Counted from the stretch's first letter, positions 34,051 through 41,616 are shown. The stretch is 60,355 nt of DNA from an uncultured Collinsella sp. (GCA_900767675.1 CAAFZX010000015.1:1-60355), one strand, 5' to 3'. A program made the numbers and translations. The notes: generated by a model from the sequence alone, not told the origin.

Positions 34051-36000
34051 ATGGAGTCCTCTGCCTATCCGATGCTCTTTAGCCCCATCAAGGTCGGTAC
34101 GACCGAGGTTAAGAACCGCGTCTTTATGCCGCCGGTATCCACTAACCTGGCCGACCATGGCTATGTGACCGACGACCTGGTCGACCACTACCGCGCCCGC
34201 GCCAAGGGCGGCGTGGGCCTCATCATTACCGAGGTCGTGACAGTCGAGCCCACCTATACCTACCTGCCGGGCGACATGTGCTGCTACGACGACACGTTCA
34301 TTCCCGGTTGGGAAAAGCTCGCCGCCGCCGTGCACGAGTATGGCTGCAAGATCATGCCGCAGCTCTTCCACCCCGCCTACATGGCCTTTAATATCCCGGG
34401 TACGCCGCGCCTGATCGCTCCGTCCTTCGTGGGCCCGTCCTATGCCCGCGAGGCGCCGCGTCCCATCACGGTTGATGAGATCCATGAGCTCACGCATCAG
34501 TTCGGCGACGCAGCCGTGCGTATGCAGAAGGCCGGCGTCGATGGCGTCGAGGTCCATGCGGCGCACGCCCACGGCATGCTCGGCGGCTTTTTGACCCCGC
34601 TCTATAACAAGCGTACCGACGAGTATGGCGGCTCGCTCGACGCCCGTATGCGCTTCTTGCTTGAGGTCATTGCCGAGATTCGCGGGCGCTGCGGCAAGGA
34701 CTTCATCATCGACGTCCGCATTTCGGGCGACGAGTACACCGATGGCGGCCTGACCCTCAACGACATGATTTACGTCTCGCGTCGCCTGGAGAAGGCCGGC
34801 GTCGACATGATTCACGTGTCGGGCGGCACCACCATCAAGCGCGGCTCTGCAATTCCCGCCGCCGGCACGCAGCAGGCCTCGCACGCCGCCTGCTCGCGCG
34901 AAATCAAAAAGCATGTGAACATTCCCGTTGCCACGGTCGGCCGCATCAATGAGGCATGGATTGCCGAGGAGCTGATCGAGGACGGTGCTGCCGACATCTG
35001 CATGATGGGCCGCGCCAACCTGTGCGATGCCGAGTTCTGCAACAAGGCGGCTGCCGGCAACGCCGACGAGATTCGCCCCTGCATCGGCTGCCTGCGCTGC
35101 CTGAACGGCATCATGTTCGGCAAGCGCATCTCCTGCACCGTCAACCCGGACGTGGAGCGCGACGAGGCCGGCTACGAGCCTGCCGCCGAGGCCAAGAATG
35201 TGCTCGTCGTGGGCGCCGGTCCCGCGGGCATGGAGGCGGCCTACATTGCCGCCAAGCGCGGCCATAACGTGGTGCTCGTGGACAAGCAGGACGAGCCGGG
35301 CGGCGAGATGCGCATCGCGGCCGTTCCGCCGGCAAAGCAGGAGCTCACGCGCGTGATCAAGTACCAGTACCGTCGCCTGGCCGAAGCCGGCGTCACGTGC
35401 GTCCTTGGTACCGCGCTTTCCGCCGAGGACATTCAGCGCGACTATGCGGGCTACGAGGTTGTCCTGGCTTATGGCGCCGAGCCCATCGCTCCGGCCTTCA
35501 TGCAGGGCTTTAAGCAGGTTATGACGGCCGATGACCTGCTGGGCGGCAAGGCGTTCCCGGGCAAGAAGATCGTCATTGTGGGCGGCGGCACCGTTGGCTG
35601 CGAGACGGCCGATTACCTGGCCCCACTGGTCAACGACCTGTCGCCGGCCAATCGCGATGTCACCGTCATCGAGATGACCAAGACACTCGCCGCCAACGAG
35701 GGCGGCGCCGGTCGCGCAGTGCTCATCACGCGCATGCTTTCCAAGGGCGTTCACGTGCTGACCGAGGCCAAGGTGACCGAGATCACCGAGGACACCATCT
35801 CGTACGAAAAGGACGGCGAGGTCCACACCATCGCCGATGCCGATACGCTGGTGCTCGCCATGGGCTATCGTCCCAATACCAAGCTTGCCGATGACCTTGC
35901 CGCCGCCGGCGTTACCACCCACGTGCTGGGCGATGCCAACAAGTGCGGCAACATCCGCGATGCCATCGGCGATGGCTACAAGGTTGCTTGCGCCCTCTAG
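34051..36000 (+). CDS. Old-Yellow-Enzyme/2,4-dienoyl-CoA reductase-type flavoprotein
   Basis: A 649-residue two-part enzyme. The N-terminal ~370 residues are an FMN TIM barrel of the OYE family (GVDGVEVHAAHAHGMLGGFL, KRTDEYGGSL). A 4Fe-4S motif CIGCLRCLNG...C follows near residues 350-365, then FAD and NAD(P)H folds (NVLVVGAGPAGMEAAYIAAKRG; KIVIVGGGTVGCETADYLA). This matches 2,4-dienoyl-CoA reductase, bile-acid and enoate reductases of anaerobes. AAAGGAAG precedes the ATG. The substrate is unknown; a role in uronate metabolism is only suggested by location. Confidence 0.88.
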   Translation: MESSAYPMLFSPIKVGTTEVKNRVFMPPVSTNLADHGYVTDDLVDHYRARAKGGVGLIITEVVTVEPTYTYLPGDMCCYDDTFIPGWEKLAAAVHEYGCKIMPQLFHPAYMAFNIPGTPRLIAPSFVGPSYAREAPRPITVDEIHELTHQFGDAAVRMQKAGVDGVEVHAAHAHGMLGGFLTPLYNKRTDEYGGSLDARMRFLLEVIAEIRGRCGKDFIIDVRISGDEYTDGGLTLNDMIYVSRRLEKAGVDMIHVSGGTTIKRGSAIPAAGTQQASHAACSREIKKHVNIPVATVGRINEAWIAEELIEDGAADICMMGRANLCDAEFCNKAAAGNADEIRPCIGCLRCLNGIMFGKRISCTVNPDVERDEAGYEPAAEAKNVLVVGAGPAGMEAAYIAAKRGHNVVLVDKQDEPGGEMRIAAVPPAKQELTRVIKYQYRRLAEAGVTCVLGTALSAEDIQRDYAGYEVVLAYGAEPIAPAFMQGFKQVMTADDLLGGKAFPGKKIVIVGGGTVGCETADYLAPLVNDLSPANRDVTVIEMTKTLAANEGGAGRAVLITRMLSKGVHVLTEAKVTEITEDTISYEKDGEVHTIADADTLVLAMGYRPNTKLADDLAAAGVTTHVLGDANKCGNIRDAIGDGYKVACAL

Positions 36001-36009
36001 TCAACCCCT

Positions 36010-36074
36010 TGGTGCAAGGGGGTCAGGTTACTTTGCACCAAGCTGGTGCATACAAACCTGACCCCATTGCACCA
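36010..36074. repeat. Inverted-repeat element left of the toxin-antitoxin module
   Basis: Arms TGGTGCAAGGGGGTCAGGTT (36010-36029) and AACCTGACCCCATTGCACCA (36055-36074), with an extra TTGCACCAAGCTGGTGCA stem inside. The last 31 bases (36044-36074) recur at 36993-37023 on the other side of the module. Confidence 0.85.
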
Positions 36075-36088
36075 GTCATCTTGCTTCT

Positions 36089-36120
36089 CTGTATGATATT
36101 GTATAGCTACTGTCATACAG
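36089..36120 (+). promoter_or_regulatory. Operator/promoter of the toxin-antitoxin module
   Basis: Inverted repeat CTGTATGA / TCATACAG (36089-36096, 36113-36120) ending at the AGGAGG ribosome site. A ribbon-helix-helix domain in the encoded antitoxin could bind it for autoregulation. AT-rich TATGATATT within it is -10-like. Confidence 0.55.
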
Positions 36121-36129
36121 GAGGCTAAG

Positions 36130-36618
36130 ATGAGTGCTTCAGTTTTGAGCGTCCGTGTTGATGCATCAATTAAGGAATCGTTTGCCGAGCTCTGCGAGGA
36201 GCTCGGCATGACGTCTTCCGTGGCGGTCAACATGTTCATGCGTCAGATGCTGCGGGAGCGGTCGCTTCCATTTACCCCTTCTCTTTCAGTCAAACGGGAC
36301 GAGGCGAAGACCGACGTTTTGACCGTTGCTGAAATCAGGGATGCCGTTGCTCGCGCGGCGGGTACTCGAAAGGCGATTCGGTCGGTCACGTTGTTCGGCT
36401 CGTATGCTCGACGTGACGCAAATACCGATAGCGATATCGACCTGCGTATAGAGGTCGATTCCGATGCGACATTTGGGTTATTCGCTCTTTCCTCGTTCGC
36501 GGAGGAGATCAAAGAGGCAACAGGCAAGCAGGTCGACGTCGTTTCGAGCGAACACTTGCGAGAAGACATTGCGCATGCCATCGAGAGGGAGGGTGTGGTG
36601 CTGTATGTTCGCCCGTAA
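36130..36618 (+). CDS. Antitoxin: RelB/DinJ-type domain fused to MNT nucleotidyltransferase
   Basis: A 162-residue protein. Residues 1-47 look like the DNA-binding part of DinJ/RelB antitoxins (SVLSVRVDASIKESFAELCEELGM, then SSVAVNMFMRQMLRERSLPF). Residues about 65-162 are a minimal nucleotidyltransferase with the GSx10DxD motif (GSYARRDANTDSDIDL, near residue 98). MNT proteins such as MntA act as antitoxins by adenylylating a HEPN toxin; here the partner gene overlaps by 14 bases. GGAGG precedes the ATG. Combining both antitoxin types in one chain is unusual. Confidence 0.87.
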   Translation: MSASVLSVRVDASIKESFAELCEELGMTSSVAVNMFMRQMLRERSLPFTPSLSVKRDEAKTDVLTVAEIRDAVARAAGTRKAIRSVTLFGSYARRDANTDSDIDLRIEVDSDATFGLFALSSFAEEIKEATGKQVDVVSSEHLREDIAHAIEREGVVLYVRP

Positions 36619-36970
36619 ATCAGATGCGTTGCGCGCCCAGGAGATTCTCGAGGCGATTGATGAGACGACCGAGAGAATCAAAGCGTTCGGTGTGACGGAA
36701 GACGAGTTCCTCCATGCGGATGACATCAAGGCCAGGACACTCGCCGATTCTCTCCTTATGTGTGCCCTCAGGGTGACGGAGGAGGCGGGTAAGCTGTCCG
36801 AGAAGGCGCAGCGACTACATCCCGAGATTGAGTGGCGCGGTATAGTGGGGATGCGTAACTATCTTGCCCATGATTACGGCAACGTCGATCGCGCCGTGGT
36901 TTGGGACGCGGTGACATCAGAGTTTCCCGCTCTTGCAGCGGCATGCCGACAGATTATCGAGGAATCCTAA
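36605..36970 (+). CDS. HEPN-domain toxin (HepT-like, DUF86 family)
   Basis: A 121-residue helical protein with the HEPN ribonuclease motif RX4HXY as RNYLAHDY (near residue 85), the residues that cut RNA and carry the tyrosine modified by MNT antitoxins in HepT-MntA pairs. The ATG at 36605 lies within the end of the antitoxin gene. The pair is flanked by 31-base direct repeats, consistent with acquisition as a cassette. Confidence 0.87.
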   Translation: MFARKSDALRAQEILEAIDETTERIKAFGVTEDEFLHADDIKARTLADSLLMCALRVTEEAGKLSEKAQRLHPEIEWRGIVGMRNYLAHDYGNVDRAVVWDAVTSEFPALAAACRQIIEES

Positions 36971-36992
36971 TCTTGCTCTCTTTGAGCCAACA

Positions 36993-37023
36993 TGGTGTGA
37001 GATAACCTGACCCCATTGCACCA
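36993..37023. repeat. Right copy of the 31-bp direct repeat
   Basis: Matches 36044-36074 at the first 5 and the last 20 positions (AACCTGACCCCATTGCACCA, 37004-37023); the 6 bases between differ. The two copies bracket the antitoxin-toxin pair. Confidence 0.8.
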
Positions 37024-37032
37024 TTTGATAGC

Positions 37033-37073
37033 AAAAAGCGGCGGCCGTCCCGTACGTGGGACGACCGCCGCTT
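37033..37073 (-). terminator. Terminator of the DhuI-like gene
   Basis: On the minus strand, stem AAGCGGCGG-CGTCCC / GGGACG-CCGCCGCTT is followed by a T-run (AAAAA at 37033-37037 on the plus strand). Confidence 0.88.
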
Positions 37074-37098
37074 GCGTTAGCTGCAATGAGTCGTGCGA

Positions 37099-37740
37099 TT
37101 AGAGCCCCAGGAGCTCCTTGACCTTGGCGATGATGGCCTCGTCGGTGGCGTTGGCGAAGAAGTACTCCTGGAAGTGCTCGCCAGCCAGGGCGCCCTTGAC
37201 CAGGTCCTGGTCGATCTCGCCCAGGACGTCGACGAGCGGACGCATGGTCACAGCGCGGACGCCGTCGAGGATCTTCTTGTTGCGCTGCTCGGGCTCAACA
37301 CGCTCGGCAGGATAGCCGTTGCCCGAACCAAAGCCAAAGAGCTTCTCAAAGGTGTACTCGAGGTTGAGCTCCTGGCCCCAGCCGTTCTTGAGGGCGAAGG
37401 GCATGGCGACGGCGTTACCGTCGTTGACCTGGGCGAAGGTGTAGGCATCAAGCGGGTCGGCGACATGGCCGCAGAGCACGCCGGGGAAGGAGTTGCAGGC
37501 GAGCATGGCGCCCTCGCCGGTGCCGCAGCCGGTCACGACATAGTCGGCAGCGCCGGAGTTGAGCAGCACGGCGGCAAGGATGCCGTTCTGAACGTAGGTG
37601 AGCGGCTTGGAGTCGGCGTCGGCATACATACCGTAGTTAAAGACGGTGTGGCCCATGGGCTCGACAACCTTCTTGAGGGCAGCCTCGATCATGGGGTTCT
37701 TGGAGTTCTGAGAATTCTCGTTGATCAGAGCGATCTTCAT
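37099..37740 (-). CDS. RpiB/LacAB-family isomerase, probable 4-deoxy-L-threo-5-hexosulose-uronate isomerase
   Basis: A 213-residue protein with the RpiB/LacA/LacB fold: MKIALINENSQNSKN at the start and the conserved YVVTGCGTGEGAMLACNSFPGVLCGHV near residues 67-93. Streptococcal DhuI is an RpiB-family enzyme that isomerises the product of unsaturated uronates, working with an SDR dehydrogenase (DhuD). Here an SDR gene lies just upstream on the same strand, so that role is favoured over ribose-5-phosphate isomerase. GAAAGG precedes the ATG. The function is an inference from family and pairing. Confidence 0.78.
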   Translation of the reverse strand: MKIALINENSQNSKNPMIEAALKKVVEPMGHTVFNYGMYADADSKPLTYVQNGILAAVLLNSGAADYVVTGCGTGEGAMLACNSFPGVLCGHVADPLDAYTFAQVNDGNAVAMPFALKNGWGQELNLEYTFEKLFGFGSGNGYPAERVEPEQRNKKILDGVRAVTMRPLVDVLGEIDQDLVKGALAGEHFQEYFFANATDEAIIAKVKELLGL

Positions 37741-37905
37741 TTGAGTTAACCTTTCAACTTAATCTTCCAGTTTTTTGTTTCTGTGCGCGGGCGGCGGCAA
37801 AGCCAACCCGCGATGAGCTATGCGGGCAGTCGGCAGTTAAGTCTGTCGCGAGTTCCGCACAAACCGAAGCGCCTGTGTTGGCTGGTGCGTGACGGTGGCG
37901 AGGGC

Positions 37906-37997
37906 GCGCGGAGTGCGGCAGATTGGCGTGAAAGAGGAGCGAAGCGTACTTCGGTACGCGAGCGACGGTTTGAGCGCCAAGGTGCCGTGCTCCGCGC
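37906..37997. repeat. Long imperfect hairpin between the SDR and DhuI-like genes
   Basis: Arms of 23 bases (37906-37928, 37975-37997; GCGCGGAGTGCGGCAGATTGGCG and imperfect complement, quoted as GCGCGGAG...TTGGCG) enclose a stem GCGTAC/GTACGC with a TTCG-containing loop (37944-37959). It could be a structured RNA or processing site. The rest of 37741-38006 shows no gene. Confidence 0.7.
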
Positions 37998-38006
37998 GGC
38001 CGCAGC

Positions 38007-38816
38007 CTATTGCGGCTGTTTGCCGATGTAGGCCAGGATGCCGCCGTCGACGTAGAGGATGTGGCCGTTGACGAAGTTCGAGGCATCGGAGGCCAGGAAC
38101 ACAGCGGGGCCCTTCAGGTCCTCGGGCGTGCCCCAACGGGCGGCCGGGGTCTTGGCGATGATGAACTGGTCAAACGGGTGACGGCTGCCGTCGGGCTGCG
38201 TCTCGCGCAGCGGCGCGGTCTGCGGCGTGGCGATGTAGCCAGGCCCAATGCCATTGCACTGGATGTTGGCCTCGCCAAACTCGGAGCAGATGTTCTTGGT
38301 GAGCATCTTCAGACCGCCCTTGGCAGCGGCGTAGCCAGCGATGGTCTCGCGGCCAAGCTCGCTCATCATCGAGCAGATGTTGATGATCTTGCCGTGACCC
38401 TTGGCGATCATGCCGGGCAGGCAGGCCTTGGAGACGATGAACGGGGCGTTAAGATCGATGTCGACGACGCGACGGAAGTCCTCGGCGCTCATGTCGAGCA
38501 TGGGGGTGCGCTGGATAACACCTGCATTGTTGACCAGGATGTCGGGCGTGGTGCCAAAATCGGCCTCGATCTTGGCGACGAGCTCGGCGACGACGGCCTC
38601 GTCAGTGACATCGGCCACGTAGCCGTGAGCCTCAAAGCCCAGCTCGCGGTAGTGCTTCTCGGCCTCGGCGACCTTGTCGGCGTGGCGGGCGTTAAAGGCG
38701 ATCTTGGCGCCGGCCTCGCCGAGCGCCTCGGCAATGGCCATGCCAATGCCGTAGGTGGCGCCGGTCACGAGTGCGACCTTGCCATCCAGGCGGAAGCTGT
38801 CCATAAGATCAGACAT
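38007..38816 (-). CDS. kduD: SDR dehydrogenase, KduD/DhuD/gluconate-5-dehydrogenase type
   Basis: A 269-residue short-chain dehydrogenase. The cofactor motif is VTGATYGIGMAIAEALGEAG (near residue 18), NNAGV follows, and the catalytic tetrad includes SMMSELG, YAAAK and NIQCNGIGPGYIATP. Closest family look is 2-deoxy-D-gluconate 3-dehydrogenase/gluconate 5-dehydrogenase, the group containing KduD. It would reduce 2,5-diketo-3-deoxygluconate to 2-keto-3-deoxygluconate for KdgK. The start at 38816 follows GAAAGGA. An operator of the hexuronate type lies about 105 bases upstream. Confidence 0.83.
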   Translation of the reverse strand: MSDLMDSFRLDGKVALVTGATYGIGMAIAEALGEAGAKIAFNARHADKVAEAEKHYRELGFEAHGYVADVTDEAVVAELVAKIEADFGTTPDILVNNAGVIQRTPMLDMSAEDFRRVVDIDLNAPFIVSKACLPGMIAKGHGKIINICSMMSELGRETIAGYAAAKGGLKMLTKNICSEFGEANIQCNGIGPGYIATPQTAPLRETQPDGSRHPFDQFIIAKTPAARWGTPEDLKGPAVFLASDASNFVNGHILYVDGGILAYIGKQPQ

Positions 38817-38920
38817 AGCGATCCTTTCAAAAGAAACGTTCATCTATATAAGTCTTGCTTTTAATACAAGCTCAGTATAGGAGAAGCGGAGGAATTGACG
38901 CTCCTATTCTCCTAAAAATA

Positions 38921-38934
38921 GGTGAACGTTCACT
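38921..38934 (-). promoter_or_regulatory. Hexuronate-type operator upstream of kduD
   Basis: GGTGAACGTTCACT, one base from the perfect palindrome; a related GGTGAACGGTT follows at 38942. On the minus strand a TATACT-like -10 lies near 38876. Confidence 0.7.
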
Positions 38935-38974
38935 TTTAAAAGGTGAACGGTTGAAATCGGTTGTCGCGATGCCC

Positions 38975-39220
38975 TTACTCGCTTTTCGCCATCGCGCCTT
39001 CCGCGATCATGTTGCGGTTGTAGACCAGGTGCAGATACATGGCGTCGTGCGCGGCGGTGGGGTTGCGCGCCTCGATGGCGTCGGCCACGCCGCGGTGCGT
39101 GCGGATGGTCTCCTCGACGAGCTTTTTGCCCGTTACGTCGATAAAGAGGGGAACGGATGCCTTGAGCACACCCATCAGGCGAGGGACGACGAGGTTCCCG
39201 CCATCCCAGGGTGGCTACAT
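38975..39220 (-). pseudogene. Remnant of a GntR/FadR-type regulator (C-terminal FCD part)
   Basis: The minus-strand frame from the stop codon at 39221 side to 38975 reads WDGGNLVVPRLMGVLK..., then TIRTHRGVADAIEARNPTAAHDAMYLH, a typical end of the FCD ligand domain (helix with RDP/RNP-type turn before a metal-site histidine). The DNA-binding domain and most of the FCD domain are absent, and a terminator-like palindrome stands where they should be. It was probably a uronate regulator of the UxuR/ExuR type, now lost. Confidence 0.7.
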
Positions 39221-39271
39221 GGAGTAGCGCCCGTACGCATCGAATTCCTCCTCTCATAGATGCGTGGCACA

Positions 39272-39308
39272 AAGAGCCCCGAGTTCTTACGAGCTCGGGG
39301 CTCTTTTC
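39272..39308 (+). terminator. Palindromic terminator-like hairpin
   Basis: Stem AGAGCCCCGAG / CTCGGGGCTCT followed by TTTT. It stands at the truncated end of the regulator remnant. Confidence 0.75.
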
Positions 39309-39403
39309 GTCTGGATCGCAGACGTATCGTTGGACGAAAGCGCATTGCGTCTGGAGCAAAAACGTACGAAAACGCAATTTACGTCTTATTTCCGGACGCA
39401 AAT

Positions 39404-39460
39404 CAAGACGAAAACCGTTTGCGTCTTGTTTAGAACCGTACGCAAACGGTTTTCGTCTTG
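39404..39460. repeat. Perfect 20-21-bp hairpin downstream of the ATPase gene
   Basis: CAAGACGAAAACCGTTTGCG (39404-39423) and its exact complement (39441-39460). The preceding ~90 bases (39310-39403) are full of related GACG, CGTC, TTGCG words. No T-run, no coding signal. Confidence 0.75.
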
Positions 39461-39477
39461 CAGAGCAGTTGCCGCTT

Positions 39478-40569
39478 CTACAGCTCAACTTCCAGTTCGG
39501 CTTTGTGTTCGTTGAGGTAGTCGCGCATGTAGGGGATGGCAAATGAGACCTTGCCGTACGAGGGCGCCTCAATGATCGACTCTCTCAGCAGACGACTGCG
39601 GATGGAACTTACCTGTTGAGGTGTCTTGTTTAAGTCATCGGCAACCATGCTGGTCGAGCTCGTCTGCCCTAAGGACGCCATGCTCAGCAGATAAGCGATG
39701 CACGTGGGCGGAATGCGCTGCAGCGCGGGCTCAATCACCATTGCGCAGAAGCGTTCGCGTGCTGTTGCGATGCCTCGCTTTGCCTCTTCCTCTCCAATTA
39801 CAGTTGTATGGGCGCGTCGTGCCAGTTGCCATGCGTAATATCCAACGAGCTGAATCATAAAGGGGTAGCCTTGCGTTGCCTCGGCAAGTTGGCCGGCAAT
39901 ACCTGGTTGCAGCTCCATGCCAGACGCTTCAATGGTTTCTTCGAGGGAGTACGACACTTCGGTTACTGCCACAGCCTTCAGATCAAAGGGGAGGGCACGG
40001 CGCAAAAACGTAAGTGTCTTTCCGTTGATGACGCTTTCTATCATCGAAGGCAGCCCCGCAAAAACAAAGGCGATATCAAGGTCTTCGCCGATAACCTGCT
40101 GAATCGCAATGGAGAGCGTTCGGACCTCCTCGAGCTCTGCGTCTTGGACCTCATCGAGGGTGATGAGCAGACCATTGCCGTTCTTTGATATTGCCTGCCT
40201 CATGGCGTCACGCAGCGATGGGCCGATTCGCTCAATGTCTATGCTGCCGATGGATATGCCAGCTACGCTTGGCTCAAATCTGGCGTGTTTGGCCTGGAAT
40301 TTGGGCTGCAGCTGCTCGAGAATGCGCTGACAAAGTCCTTCGGTTGCGACTTCTTTTATGACCGTCCAGCCATGGCTTTGCGCCAAACGTGAGCACTCGT
40401 CAAGGAGGACCGTCTTGCCCGTTCCGCGGACGCCGGCTATGCGCATAAGGCGTCCCGGGGCGCCAGGCCCGTTGACGAGGCCTTCATTGAATTCCTCGAG
40501 GACATCTTCGCGGCCGATAATCGTGGGAGGTGTTTTGCCTGCTGTGGGCTTAAAAGGGTTTGTTTGCAT
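39478..40569 (-). CDS. AAA+ family ATPase with winged-helix tail
   Basis: A 363-residue P-loop protein of the AAA_16/archaeal-ATPase type: IIGREDVLEEF near residue 18, Walker A GVRGTGKTVLLDE (near 45), Walker B LLITLDEVQD (near 131), sensor region AFVFAGLPSMI, and a C-terminal helix-turn-helix-like stretch (TSMVADDLNKTPQQVSSIRSRL). Such stand-alone ATPases occur in defence and mobile contexts, but the role here is unknown. The start at 40569 follows AAAGGTGG. An 8-unit tandem repeat lies directly upstream. Confidence 0.8.
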   Translation of the reverse strand: MQTNPFKPTAGKTPPTIIGREDVLEEFNEGLVNGPGAPGRLMRIAGVRGTGKTVLLDECSRLAQSHGWTVIKEVATEGLCQRILEQLQPKFQAKHARFEPSVAGISIGSIDIERIGPSLRDAMRQAISKNGNGLLITLDEVQDAELEEVRTLSIAIQQVIGEDLDIAFVFAGLPSMIESVINGKTLTFLRRALPFDLKAVAVTEVSYSLEETIEASGMELQPGIAGQLAEATQGYPFMIQLVGYYAWQLARRAHTTVIGEEEAKRGIATARERFCAMVIEPALQRIPPTCIAYLLSMASLGQTSSTSMVADDLNKTPQQVSSIRSRLLRESIIEAPSYGKVSFAIPYMRDYLNEHKAELEVEL

Positions 40570-40586
40570 GCGAGCCACCTTTGCTC

Positions 40587-40656
40587 AAGATATAGCAAGA
40601 TATAGCAAAGTATAGCAACGTATAGCAAGATATAGCAAAGTATAGTGAGATATAGC
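40587..40656. repeat. 10-bp tandem repeat upstream of the ATPase gene
   Basis: About seven to eight units of AAGATATAGC and variants (AAAGTATAGC, AACGTATAGC) end to end, one per helical turn. On the minus strand each unit gives GCTATA, several resembling a -10 box. It lies 18 bases before the start codon. Confidence 0.88.
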
Positions 40657-40692
40657 AACGTATAGCGCTGCTCGCGAGTTCTTGCGGTGGCG

Positions 40693-41373
40693 TTATTTTC
40701 CAAAGGCCACGCGGATAAAGCGCTGGGCGAAGAGCTTATTGGCGACGTTGATGACATGGCCCAGGAACAGTGCCGAGATGGCGGTCGTGACGCCAAAGCC
40801 GCCCAGGTTGTGCATAAAGACCAGCGACAGCGCGAGCGAGGCGGCGACGTGCGAGCAATCGAATACGACCTTCACATCGCCAAAGCGGCATTTGAGCTTT
40901 TCGGCAATGACCTGTACCAAGCCGTCGGGTGCGTTGGGAACGACGCCCATATTGACGACGAGGCTTACGCCAAACGCGGTGATGGCAAGCGAGAGCAGCA
41001 TGGTTACGACCTGTGCCGGCAGCGCGGTGGGGTGCAGAGGGTTAACGTTCATAAAGAAATCGGTAAAGCCGCCGATCAGCGTTGAGAAAAAGAGCTCGAG
41101 CAAAATGCGCGGCTGAAACTCGCGGCGCAAGATGGCTGCCTGTGCGGCGATGTAGGCGACATAGGTCGCGGTGATCCAAAAGCCGAGTGTCTTGCCAGTG
41201 AGCATGGACAGCGTCGTGGCAAAGCAGGTAAGCGCTGCCACGCCCAAGCCCGATGCGGTCTGAATGCTCATGCCGAGGGCGAGCGTCGCAACACCTGCTA
41301 AATACATCAGCATTCTGATGACGGTATGGCACCAATCGATCTCCTCGCCATTCATAATGATGAGCGGTCGCAT
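40693..41373 (-). CDS. YczE/YitT-type integral membrane protein
   Basis: A 226-residue protein with about five hydrophobic helices, including MLMYLAGVATLALGMSIQTASGLG near the N-terminus and GVVPNAPDGLVQVIAEKL, as in the YczE/YyaS/YitT group of unknown function. The start at 41373 follows AAAGGAC. Its promoter region has a CGAAATCGGTTTCG operator just after a TATACT -10, the same arrangement as kdgK, and its leader holds two conserved RNA structures. Co-regulation suggests a transport or export role in 2-keto-3-deoxygluconate metabolism; this is inference. Confidence 0.8.
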   Translation of the reverse strand: MRPLIIMNGEEIDWCHTVIRMLMYLAGVATLALGMSIQTASGLGVAALTCFATTLSMLTGKTLGFWITATYVAYIAAQAAILRREFQPRILLELFFSTLIGGFTDFFMNVNPLHPTALPAQVVTMLLSLAITAFGVSLVVNMGVVPNAPDGLVQVIAEKLKCRFGDVKVVFDCSHVAASLALSLVFMHNLGGFGVTTAISALFLGHVINVANKLFAQRFIRVAFGK

Positions 41374-41401
41374 ATTGCTGCCCGTCCTTTCGGTTGTGAA
41401 T

Positions 41402-41533
41402 AAAAAGGCTGACCTGGGCCGGCAAAAGAGGATTATCGGAGGCACTGCTGTAAAAGCAGAAAAGCCGGCCCCACGGTCAGTCGTCTAGGAAATGTCTCGC
41501 TGTACCGGAATGGGACTGAAGGGCCAACGAGAC
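41402..41533 (-). ncRNA. Conserved attenuator-like leader RNA upstream of the yczE-like gene
   Basis: In the minus-strand transcript, a stem GTCTCG/CGAGAC holds the core CAGTCCCATTCCGGT; then CATTTCCTAGACGACTG leads into a long terminator hairpin (CTGACC..GGGCCGGC / GCCGGCCC.GGTCAG) ending in TTTTT, 29 bases before the start codon. The terminator loop carries a small CTGCT/AGCAG stem and the sequence AGCAGTGCCTCCGATAA. All these pieces recur before eda (44231-44367) with changed but compensating stems. CAGTC in the first loop can pair with GACTG at the terminator base. Confidence 0.72.
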
Positions 41534-41560
41534 GGGAGAAAAGTGAATGACAGGACGTGG

Positions 41561-41606
41561 GCAATAGGATGCCAAGATGGTAGGGTGCGTCTTAGCATCC
41601 TATTGC
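41561..41606 (-). ncRNA. Hairpin with conserved 22-nt core in the yczE-like leader
   Basis: A perfect 12-bp stem (41561-41572 with 41595-41606) encloses a 22-base core containing AAGA..ACCCTACC.TCTTG in minus sense. The kdgK leader has the same core, 18 of 22 bases, inside an unrelated 18-bp stem. Confidence 0.72.
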
Positions 41607-41616
41607 TCACGCTTAA

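Noticed and set aside
37754..38136. Small frames in the gap between the SDR and DhuI-like genes
   Set aside because: They overlap the long hairpin and the end of the SDR gene, have no ribosome site and differ in every frame.
38855..39259. Plus-strand frame between kduD and the ATPase gene
   Set aside because: It opposes the GntR remnant, whose minus-strand translation matches an FCD domain; the plus frame resembles nothing.
40587..40656. CRISPR array
   Set aside because: The unit is 10 bp with no spacers; it is a simple tandem repeat.
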